A stretch of 64,000 nucleotides of DNA from Chamaelirium japonicum (Eukaryota; Streptophyta; Magnoliopsida; Liliales; Melanthiaceae): positions 930,001-994,000 of the forward strand of contig CANTAL010000026.1 in NCBI GenBank assembly GCA_947650365.1, in the 5' to 3' direction. The notes beneath the pieces were generated by a model. It saw nothing but the letters and a program-made list of their open reading frames with translations, did not search any database and had not been told where the DNA came from. Both the position numbers and the translations under genes were made by a program. Positions 53,045 to 64,000 of the stretch are shown here, in pieces (position 1 is the stretch's first letter; every line of letters begins with the position of its first letter).

Positions 53045-56000
53045 TATGAATAAATTAGAATGGAAACATTCATGCAAATGAATTAGAATGGATCGTACGA
53101 ATGAATTAGAATGGATCATACGAATGAATTAGAATGGATCGTACGAATGATTTAGAATGGATCATATGAATGAATTAGAATGGTTACATTCGTGCGAATG
53201 AATTAGAATGGATCGTACAAAAGGTTTAGAATGGATCGTACGAAAAATTAAAACGCATTATACGAATGAATTAGAATGGATCGTACAAATAAATTAGAAA
53301 GGTTACATTTGTGATAATGAATTAGAATGGATCGTACGAATGAATTAGAATGGATCGTACGAATGGATTAGAATGAATCGTGCGACTGGAATAGATTGGA
53401 TCGTACGAATGACTTAGAATGGATCGTGCGAATGAATTAGAATGGATCGTACGAATGAATTGGAATGGATATATTTGTGCGAATGAGTTAGAATGGATCA
53501 TACGAATGAATTAGAATGGATTGTACGAATGGATTGAATGGATCGTACGAATGAATTAGAATGGATCGTGCGAATGAATTAGAATGGATCGTACGAATGA
53601 ATTAGAATGGATACATTTGTGCGAATGAGTTAGAATGGATCATACGAATGAATTAGAATGGATCGTACGAATGAATTAGAATGGATCGTACAAATGAATT
53701 AGAATGTAATGGATCGTACGAATGGATTAGAATGGATCGTACGAATGGATCATGCGAATGAATTAGAATGGATCGTACGAATGAATTAGAATGGATCATA
53801 CGAATGAATTAGAATGGATCGTATGAATGAATTAGAATGGATCGTACGAATGAATTAGAATGGATCATAGGAATGAATTAGAATGGATCGTGCAAATGAA
53901 TTAGAATGGATACATTCGTGCGAATGAATTAGAATGGATCGTAGGAATGAATTAGAATGGATCGAACGAATGAATTAGAATGGTTACATTCGTGGGAATG
54001 AATTAGAATGGATCGTACGAAAGGATTAGAATGGATCGTACAAATGGATTAGAATGGATCGTACGAATGAATTAGAATGGATCGGACAAATGAATTAGAA
54101 ATGTTACATTTGTGAGAATGAATTAGAATGGATCGTACGAATGGATTAGAATGGATCGTACAAATGGATTAGAATGGATCGTATGAATGGATTAGAATGG
54201 ATCGTACGAATGGATTAGAATGGATCATACAAATGAATTAGAAAGGTTACATTCGTGAGACTGAATTAGAATGGATCGTACGAATGAATTAGAATGGATC
54301 ATAGGAATGAATTAGAATAGATCATGCAAATGAATTAGAATGGATACATTCGTGCGAATGAATTAGAATGGATCATAGGAATGAATTAGAATGGATCGTA
54401 CAAATGAATTAGAATGGTTACATTCGTGCGAATGAATTAGAATGGATCGTACGAATGGATTATAATGGATCGTACGAATGGATTAGAATGGATCGTACAA
54501 ATGAATTAGAATGGATCGTACAAATGAATTAGAAAGGTTATATTTGTGATAATGAAGTAGAATGGATCGTACGAATGAATTAGAATGGATCGTACGAATG
54601 GATTAGAATGGATCGTACGAATGGATTAGAATGGATCGTACGAATGAATTTGAATGGATCATACAAATGAATTAGAAAGGTTACATTCGTGAGAATGAAT
54701 TAGAATGGATCGTACGAATGAATTAGAATGGATCATGCGAATGAATTTGAATGGATCGTACGAATGAATTAGAATGGATCGAACGAATGAATTAGAATGG
54801 ATACATTCGAGCAAATGAATTAGAATAGATCGTAGGAATGAATTAGAATGGATCATGCGAATGAATTAGAATGGATCGTACGAATGAATTAGAATGGATC
54901 GTATGAACGAATTAGAATGGATCGTACGAATGAATTAGAATGGATACATTTGAGCGAATGAATTAGAATGGATCGTACGAATGAATTAGAATAGATCATA
55001 GGAATGAATTAGAATGGATCGTGCAAATGAATTAGAATGGATACATTCGTGCGAATGAATTAGAATGTATCGTGCGAATAAATTAGAATGGATCGTACGA
55101 ATGAATTAGAATGGATATATTTGAACGAATAAATTAGAATGGATCATACGAATGAATTAGAATGGTTCGTATGAATGAATTAGAATGGATCGTGCGAATG
55201 AATTAGAATCGATTGTACAAATGAATTAGAATGGATCGTACGAATGAATTAGAATGGATCGTATGAATGAATTAAAATGGATACATTCGAGCGAATGGGT
55301 TACATTCGTGAGAATGAATTAGAATGGATCGTACGAATGAATTAGAATGGATCATGTGAATGAATTTGAATGGATCGTACGAATGAATAAGAATGGATCA
55401 TACGAATGAATTAGAATGGATATATTCGAGCGAATGAATTAGAAAAGATCGTAGGAATGAATTAGAATGGATCATACGAATGAATTAGAATGGATCGTGC
55501 GAATGAATTAGAATGGATATATTCGAGCGAATGAATTAGAAAAGATCGTAGGAATGAATTAGAATGGATCATACGAATGAATTAGAACGGATCGTGCGAA
55601 TGAATTAGAATGGATTGTACGAATGAATTAGAATGGATACATTCGTGCGAATGAATTAGAATGGATCATACGAATGAATTAGAATGGATCGTACGAATGA
55701 ATTAGAATGGATCATACGAATGGATTAGAATGGATCGTACAAATGGATTAGAATGGATCGTACGAATGAATTAGAATGGATCGTACGAATGGATTAGAAT
55801 GGATCGTACGAATAAATTAGAATGGATCATGCGAATGAATTTGAATGGATCGTACGAATGAATTAGAATGGATCGAACGAATGAATTAGAATGGATACAT
55901 TCGAGCAAATGAATTAGAATAGATTGTAGGAATGAATTAGAATGGATCGTACGAATGAATTAGAATGGATCGTACGAATGAATTAGAATGGATACATTCG

Positions 56001-57720
56001 TGCGAATGAATTAGAATGGATCGGTCGAATGAATAAGAATGGATCCACCGAATGAGTTAGAATAGATCATACGAATGAATTAGAATGGATCGTACGAATG
56101 AATTAGAATGGATACATTCGTACGAATGAATTAGAATGGATCGTACGAATGAATTAGAATGGATCGTGCGAATGAATTAGAATGGACAGTGCGAATGAAT
56201 TAGAATGGATCGTATGAATGAATTAGAATGGATACATTCGTGCGAATGAATTAGAATGGATCTTACGAATGAATTAGAATGGATCGTACGAATAAATTAG
56301 AATGGATTAGAATGGATCGTACGAATGAATTAGAATGGATACATTTGTGCGAATGAATTAGAATGGATCGTACGAATGGATTAGAATGGATCGTACTAAT
56401 GGTTTAGAATGGATCGTACGAATGGATTAGAATGGATCATACGAATGAATTAGAATGGATTATACAAATGAATTAGAAAGGTTACATTCGTGAGAATGAA
56501 ATAGAATGGATCGTACGAATGAATTAGAATGGATCATGCGAATGAATTTGAATGGATCGTACGAATGAATTAGAATGGATCGAATGAATGAATTAGAATA
56601 GATAAATTCTAGCGAATGAATTAGAATAGATCGTAGGAATGAATTAGAATGGATCATACGAATGGATTAGAATGGATCGTGCGAATGAATTAGAATGGAT
56701 CGTGCGAATGAATTAGAATGGATCGTGCGAATGAATTAGAATGGATCGTGCGAATGAATTAGAATGGATCGTACGAATGAATTAGAATGGATACATTCGA
56801 GCGAATGAATTAGTATAGATCGTAGGAATGAATTAGAATGGATCATACGAATGAATTAGAATTGATCGTGCGAATGAATTAGAATGGATTGTACGAATGA
56901 ATTAGAATGGATACATTTGTGCGAATGAATTAGAATGGATCGTACGAATGAATTAGAATTGATCGTGCGAATAAATTAGAATTAATACATTCTTGCGAAT
57001 GAATTTGAATGGATCGTACGAATGAATTAGAATGGTTACATTCGTGCAAATGAATTAGAATGGATCGTACGAATAAATTAGAATGGATACATTGGTGCTA
57101 ATGAATTAGAATGGATTGTACAAATGAATTAGAATGGATCGTACGAATAAATTAGAAAGGTTACATTCATGAGAATGAATTAGAATGGATCGTACGAATG
57201 AATTAGAATGGATCATGCGAATGAATTTGAATGGATCATACGAATGAATTAGAATGGATCGAACGAATGAATTAGAATGGATACATTCGAGCGAATGAAT
57301 TAGAATAGATCGTAGGAATGAATTAGAATGGATCGTGCGAATGAATTAGAATGAATCGTACGAATAAATTAGAATGGATACATTCGTGCGAATGAATTAG
57401 AATGGATACATTCTTGCGAATGAATTAGAATGGATCGTACGAATGGATCGTATGAATGAATTAGAATGGTTACATTCGTGCAAATGAATTAGAATGGATC
57501 GTACGAATAAATTAGAATGGATACATTTGTGCGAATGAATTAGAATGGATCGTACAAATGAATTAGAATGGATCGTACGAATGAATTAGAATGGATTGTG
57601 CGAATGAATTAGAATGGATCGTGCGAATGAATTAGAATGGATTGTATGAATGAATTAGAATGGATACATTCGTGCGAATGAATTAGAATGGATCGGACGA
57701 ATGAATTAGAATGGATCGTA
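53045..57720 (+). repeat. longest single-orientation satellite block, plus form, 4.7 kb
   Basis: I see no switch in this stretch. Composites of 97 and 120 bases marked by GGTTACATT and GTGAGAATG are common at 54080-54700. A local 97-base duplication (GATATATTCGAGCG units) lies at about 55419-55590. A deletion scar joins two units at about 55290 (GAATGGGTTACATTCG). No gene. Confidence 0.9.
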
Positions 57721-58978
57721 CGATTCATTCTAATTCATTCTAATTTATTTGTACGATCCATTCTAATGCATTCGTACGATTCATTCTAATTCATTCACAC
57801 GAACCATTCTAATTCATTCGTACGATCCATTCTTATTCATTCATACGATCCATTCTAATTCATTCGCATAATCCATTCTAATGCATTCGTACGATTCATT
57901 CTAATTCATTAACACGAACCATTCTAATTCATTCGTACGATCCATTCTAATTCATTCATACGATCCATTCTAATTCATTCGCACGATCCATTCTCATTTA
58001 TTCGTACGATCCATTCTAATTTATTCGTACGTTCTATTCTAATTCATTAGCATGATCCATTCTAATTCATTCGTAAGGTCCATTCTAATTCATTCATATA
58101 ATCCATTCAAATTCATTCGTACGATGCAATCTTATTCATTCGCACAACTGTATCTATTCTAATTCATTCGTACAATGCGTTCTAATCCATTCGTACGTTC
58201 CATTCTAATTCATTCGCACGAATGTAACCATTCTAATTCATTCATATGATCCATTCTAATTCATTCATACGATCCATTCTAATTCATTCGTATGATCCAT
58301 TCTAATTCATTCGTACGATCTATTCTAATTCATTCGCACGAATGTATCTATTCTAATTTACTCGTACGATCCATTCTAATTCATTTGCAAGAATGTAACC
58401 ATTGTAATTCATTCGTACGATCCATTCAAATTCATTCGCAAGAATGTATCTATTCTAATTCATTAGCATGAATGTATCCATTCTAATTCATTCGTACGAT
58501 CCATTCTAATTCATTCGCACGATCCATTCTAATTCATTCGTACGATCAATTCTAATTCATTCGTATGATCCATTCTAATTCATTCATCGTACGATCTATT
58601 CTAATTCATTCGCATGATTGTAACCATTCTAATTCATTCGTACGATCCATTTTAATTCGTTCGTACGATCCATTCTAATTCATTCATACGATCTATTCTA
58701 ATTCATTTGTACGAATGAACTAAAATGGATCGTACAAACGAATTAGAATGGATTGTGCGAATGAATTAGAATGGATCGTACGATCCATTCTAATTCATTC
58801 GAATGAATGTAACCATTATAATTCATTCGTACGATCCATTATAATTCATTCATCGTACGATCTATTCTAATTCATTCGCATGAATGTAACCATTCTAATT
58901 CATTCGTACGATCCATTCTAATTCATTTGTACGATCCATTCTAATTCATTCATACGATCCATTCTAATTTATTTGTAC
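57721..58978. repeat. satellite, minus form with a short plus insert and a 266-bp duplication
   Basis: Minus form, with plus form only at 58712-58780. The segment from about 58581 repeats from about 58847 at an offset of 266-267 bases. The copy includes the minus-to-plus switch (58712 and 58979) and the variant units after it. Confidence 0.85.
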
Positions 58979-60020
58979 GAATGAACTAAAATGGATCGTA
59001 CAAATGAATTAGAATGGATTGTGTGAATGAATTAGAATGGATCGTACGAATGAATTAGAATGGATCGTACGAACGAATTAGAATGGATCGTATGAACGAA
59101 TTATAATGGATCGTACGAATGAATTAGAATGGATACATTCAAGCGAATGAATTAGAATGGATCGTACGAATGAATTAGAATGGATCATAGGAATGAATTA
59201 GAATGGATCGTGCAAATGAATTAGAATGGATACATTCGTGCGAATGAATTAGAATGGATCGTGCGAATGAATTAGAATGGATCGTACAAATGAATTAGAA
59301 TGGATATATTTGAATGAATAAATTAGAATGGATCGTACGAATGAATTAGAATGGATCGTACGAATGAATTAGAATGGATCGTGCGAATGAATTAAAATCG
59401 ATCGTACGAATGAATTAGAATGGATCGTACGAATGAATTAGATCGTACGAATGAATTAGAATGAATCGTACGAATGAATTAAAATGGATACATTCATACG
59501 ACTGAATTAGAATGGATCGTGTGAATTAATTAGAATGGATCGTACGAATGAATTAGAATGGATCATAGAAATGAATTAGAAATAGATCATACGAATGGAT
59601 CATAGGAATGAATTAAAATAGATCATACGAATGAATTAGAATTGATCGTGCGAATGAATTAGAATGGATTGTACGAATGAAGTAGAATGGATACATTCGT
59701 GCGAATGAACTAGAAAGGATCGTACGAATGAATTAGAATGGATCGTACGAATGAATTAGAATGGATCGTACGAATGAATTAAAATGGATCGTACGAATGA
59801 ATTAGAATGGATACATTTCTACGAATAAATTAGAATGGATTGTACGAATGAATTAGAATGCATACATTCTTGCGAATAAATTAGAATGGATCGTATATTC
59901 GTGCAAATAAATTAGAATGGATCATACGAATGAATTAGAATGGATTGTGCGAATGAATTAGAATGAATCGTACGAATGCATTAGAATGGATCATACGAAT
60001 GAATTAGAATGAATCATACG
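58979..60020 (+). repeat. satellite block, plus form
   Basis: Plus-form array; variant order at 59050-59470 resembles 8700-9120. It ends at an AATCATACGATCC switch. No gene. Confidence 0.9.
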
Positions 60021-60983
60021 ATCCATTCTAACTCATTCGTCTGATCCATTCTAATTCATTCGCACGAATGTATCCATTCTAATTCATTTGTACAATCCAT
60101 TCTAATTCATTCGCACGATCCATTCTAATTCATTCGTATGATCCATTCTAATTCATTCCTACGATCTATTCTAATTCATTCGCTCGAATGTATCCATTCT
60201 AATTCATTCGTTCGATCCATTCTAATTCATTCGTACGATCCATTCTCATTCATTCTCACGAATGTAACCTTTCTAAGTCATTTGTATGATCCATTCTAAT
60301 TCATTTGTACGATCCATTCTAATCCATTCGTACGATCCAATCTAATCCATTCGTACGATCCATTGTAATCAATTTGTACGATCCATTCTAATTCATTCGT
60401 ACGATCCATTCTAATTCATTCTCACAAATGTAACCTTTCTAATTCATTTGTATGATCTATTCTAATTCATTCGTAGGATGCATTCTAATCCATTCGTACG
60501 ATCCATTCTAATCCATTAGTACGATCCATTCTAAATCATTCACACGAATGTAACCATTCTAATTCATTCGTATGATCCATTCTAATTCATTACTGCGATC
60601 CATTCTAATTCATTTGCACGAATGGATCCATTCTATTTTATTCGTACGATCTATTCTAATTCATTCGCTCGAATGTATCCATTCTAATTCATTCGTATGA
60701 TCCATTCTAATTCATTCCTACGATCCATTCTAATTCATTCGCCCGAATGTATCCATTCAAATTCATTTGCACGATCCATTCTAATTTATTCCTATGATCC
60801 ATTCTAATTCATTCGTTCGATCCATTCTAATTCATTCGCTCGAATGTATCCATTCTAATTCATTCGTACGATCCATTCTAATTCGTTCATACGATCCATT
60901 CTAATTCGTTCGTACGATCCATTCTAATTCATTCGTTCGATCCATTCTAATCCATTCGTACGATCCATTCTAATTCATTCATA
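60021..60983 (-). repeat. satellite block, minus form
   Basis: Minus-form array with many GAATGTAACCTTT 28-bp units. The left end matches 28052-28260 and 48140-48350 in variant order. No gene. Confidence 0.9.
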
Positions 60984-62451
60984 CAAATGCATTAGAATGG
61001 ATCGTATGCATGAATAAGAATGGATCATACGAATGAATTAGAATGGATCGTGCGAATGAATTAGAATGAATCGTACGAATGAATTAGAATGGATACATTC
61101 GAGCGAATGAATTAGAATGGATCGTACGAATGAATTAGAATGGATCATAGGAATGAATTAGAATGGATCGTGCAAATGAATTAGAATGGATACATTCGTG
61201 CGAATGAATTAGTATGGATCGTAGGAATGAATTAGAATGGATCGTACGAATGATTTAGAATGGTTACATTCGTGCGAATGAATTAGAATGGATCGTACGA
61301 ATGAATTAGAATGGATCGTGCGAATGAATTAGAATTGATCATACGAATGAATTAGAATGGATCGTGCGAATGAATTAGAATGGATCGTACGATGCAATCT
61401 AATTCATTCGTACGATCCATTACAATTCATTCGTATGATCAATTCTAATTCATTCGCACGATCCATTCTAATTCATTTTCACGAATGTAACCTTTCTAAT
61501 TCATTTGTATGATCCATTCTAATTCATTCATACGATCCATTCTAATCCATTCGTACGATCCAATCTAATCCATTCGTACGATCCATTCTAATTCATTCTC
61601 ACAAATGTAACCTTTCTAATTCATTTGTACGATCCATTCTAATTCACAAATGTAATCCATTCTAATTCATTCGTACGATCCATTCTAATCCATTCGTACT
61701 ATCCATTCTAATTCATTTGCACAATCCATTCTAATTCATTCGCACAAATGTATCCATTCTAATTCATTCGTACAATCCATTCTAATTCATTCGCAAGATC
61801 CATTCTAATTCATTCGTACGATCCATTCTAATTCATTTGTACGATCCATTCTAATTCATTCGCACGAATGTATCCATTCTAATTTATTCGTACGATCCAT
61901 TCTAATTCATTATTACGAATGTATCATTCGAATGAATTAGAATGGATCATACGAACGAATTAGAATGGATCGTACGAATGGATTAGAATTCGATCATACG
62001 AATGAATTAGAATGGATCGTACGAATGAATTAGAATGAATCGTACGAATGCATTAGAATGTATCGTACGAATGGATTAGAATGGATCGTACGAATGGATT
62101 AGAATGGATCGTACGAATGAATTAGAATGGATCGTACGAATGAATTAGAAAGGTTACATTCATGAGAATGAATTAGAATAGATCGTACAAATGAATTAGA
62201 ATGGATCATGCGAATGAATTTGAATGGATCGTACGAATGAATAAGAATGGATCGTATGAATGAATTAGAATGGATACATGCGAGCGAATGAATTAGAATA
62301 GATCGTAGGAATGAATTAGAATGGATCATACGAAAGAATTAGAATCGATCGTGCGAATGAATTAGAATGCATTGTACGAATGAATTAGAATGGATACATT
62401 CGTGCGAATGAATTAGAATGGATCGGACGAATGAATTAGAATGGATCGTAT
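60984..62451. repeat. satellite, plus / minus / plus
   Basis: Plus 60984-61390, minus to 61929, plus to 62451. The switch at 61930 is irregular (GTATCATTCGAATG). The frame at 62099-62329 is chance coding in the repeat. No gene. Confidence 0.9.
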
Positions 62452-63414
62452 GATTCATTCTAATTCATTCGTACGATCCATTCTAATGCATTCGTACGAT
62501 TCATTCTAATTCATTCGCACGATCCATACTAATTCATTCGTACGATCCATTCTTATTCATTCATACGATCCATTCTAATTCATTCGCACAATCCATTCTA
62601 ATTCATTCATACAATCCATTCTAATTCATTCGTATGATCCATTCTAATTCATTCGGATCCATTCGTACGATCCATTCTAATCCATTCGTACGATCCATTC
62701 TAATTCATTCGTACGATCGATTCTAATTCATTCTCACAAATGTAACCTTTCTAATTCATTTGTATGATCCATTCTAATTCATTCGTACGATCCATTCTAA
62801 TCCATTCGTATTATCCATTCTAATTCATTCGCACGAATATAACCATTCTAATTCATTCGTACGATCCATTCTAATCCATTCGTACGATCCATTCTAATTC
62901 ATTCATACAATCCATTCTAATTCATTCATACAATCCATTCTAATTCATTCGCACGAATGTATCCATTCTAATTAATCCGTACGATCCATTCTAAATCATT
63001 AGTATGATCCCTTCTTATTCATTCGCACGATCCAGTCTAATTGATTCGCACGATCCATTCTAATTCATTCGCACGAATGTATCATTTATAATTCATTCGA
63101 AAGATCCATTCTAATTCATTAATATGATCCATTCTAATTCATTCGTACGATCCATTCTAATTCATATGCACAAAGGTATCCATTCTAATTCATTCGTACG
63201 ATCCATTCTAATTCATTCGTACGATCCATTCTAATTCATTCGCACGATCCGTTCTAATTCATTCCTATGATCCATTCTAATTCATTCGCACGAATGTAAC
63301 TATTCTAATTCATTCGTACGATCCATTCTAATTCATTCCTAAAATCCATTCTAATTTATTCGCACGAATGTATCCATTCTAATTCATTCCTATGATCCAT
63401 TCTAATTCATTTGT
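62452..63414 (-). repeat. satellite block, minus form
   Basis: Minus-form array with more base changes than average around 62960-63170. It ends at a CATTTGTACGAATG switch. No gene. Confidence 0.9.
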
Positions 63415-64000
63415 ACGAATGAATTAGAATGGATCGTGCGAATGAATTAGAATGGATCGTACGAACGAATTAGAATGGATCGTATCAACGAATTAGAATG
63501 GATCGTACGAATGAATTAGAATGGATACATTCGAGCGAATGAATTAGAATGGATCGTACGAATGAATTAGAATGGACCATAGGAATGAATTAGAATGGAT
63601 CGTACGAATGGATTAGAACGCATTGTACGAATGAATTAGAATGGATCGTACAAATGAATTAGAATGGATACATTCGTGCGAATGAATTAGAATGGATTGT
63701 ACGAATGAATTAGAATGGATCGTGCAAATGAATTAGAATGGATAGTGCGAATGAATTAGAATGGATCGTGCAAATGAATTAGAATGGATAGTGCGAATGA
63801 ATTAGAATGGATCGTATGAATGAATTAGAATGGATACATTCGTGCGAATGAATTAGAATGGATCGTACGAATGAATTAGAATGGTTCGTACGAATGAATT
63901 AGAATGCATACATTCGAGCGAATGAATTAGAATAGATCGTAGGAATGAATTAGAATGGATCATACAAATGAATTAGAATGGATCGTGCGAATGAATTAGA
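63415..64000 (+). repeat. satellite block, plus form, open at the window edge
   Basis: Plus-form array still running at the last base, so the array is longer than the 59.6 kb seen here. No gene. Confidence 0.93.

Larger units (their letters stand above)
4376..64000. repeat. 23-bp / 28-bp satellite array with frequent orientation switches
   Basis: The whole stretch is tandem copies of a 23-base unit: GATCGTACGAATG then AATTAGAATG (plus form), or its complement. A 28-base form has GATACATTCGTGC (or GTTACATTCGTGC) in place of GATCGTAC. The plus form has 6 G and 2 C per unit, so base skew flips at each switch. Switches occur near: 5090, 6170, 9230, 9500, 10135, 13565, 13748, 13792, 14568, 15712, 19585, 19852, 20376, 23752, 24612, 25660, 28051, 28671, 28950, 29146, 30221, 30532, 31768, 32035, 32558, 35935, 36795, 37838, 40211, 40831, 41110, 41306, 42381, 42692, 43641, 44985, 46460, 48050, 48140, 48965, 49350, 49583, 49608, 50314, 51427, 53045, 57721, 58712, 58781, 58979, 60021, 60984, 61391, 61930, 62452 and 63415. 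Orientation is plus from 4376 and flips at each point. I saw no gene, RNA gene, telomere repeat or second mobile element inside. Confidence 0.98.

Noticed and set aside
8468..62329. Repeated open frames of 61-76 codons with IHSNSFVRSILIHS-type peptides across the array
   Set aside because: They follow from the 23-base period (three units make 23 codons). They open only where the TAA in TTCTAATTC is lost or an indel shifts frame. They lack independent start, promoter or codon signals, and recur because the DNA is duplicated.
4376..64000. CRISPR array
   Set aside because: Copies are contiguous with no unique spacers, orientation flips, no cas genes are present, and the context is a plant retroelement.
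4376..64000. Telomere or known centromere repeat
   Set aside because: I saw no TTTAGGG-type runs, and the 23-bp period is unlike the 150-180 bp centromere units common in plants. A centromeric or subtelomeric location cannot be excluded but has no support here.

Overview
The window looks like plant nuclear heterochromatin. It holds no intact protein-coding gene. Two things fill it: the 5' part of a decayed Ty3/gypsy LTR retrotransposon on the minus strand (1 to about 4375), and a tandem satellite that runs without a break from about 4376 to the end (64000). The organism is most likely a flowering plant. The basis is the retroelement's Gag, protease and reverse transcriptase, which resemble the plant Tat/Retand-type gypsy lineage. 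I cannot name the species, and I do not recognise the satellite.

Region 1-4375: read on the minus strand, the order is LTR (3373 to about 4375), tRNA primer-binding site (about 3347-3369), gag from an ATG at 3281, a gag-type core, a degenerate zinc knuckle, an aspartic protease, and the first half of reverse transcriptase, which runs off the window edge at base 1. One frame spans all 3.3 kb with no frameshift. Five in-frame stops break it (TAG 2826-2828, TGA 2796-2798, TGA 2757-2759, TGA 870-872, TAG 777-779). The LTR's outer end touches the satellite directly, which suggests the element inserted into the array.

Region 4376-64000: about 2,500 copies of a 23-bp unit (GATCGTACGAATG followed by AATTAGAATG), mixed with a 28-bp variant that has 5 extra bases. 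The array reverses orientation more than 50 times. Most reversals sit on the self-complementary GTAC core of the unit, or on a one-step variant of it, so they keep unit phase and create long palindromes. Above the unit there are several levels of order: composites of 97 or 120 bp (one 28-bp unit plus three or four 23-bp units), a block of about 1.15 kb, an old diverged duplication of about 10 kb, and a near-identical tandem duplication of 12.18 kb (18809-30990 and 30991-43150). Most unit variants are C-to-T or G-to-A changes at the two CpG sites, as expected if the DNA is heavily methylated. Short open frames in the array are chance products of the repeat and are not annotated as genes.
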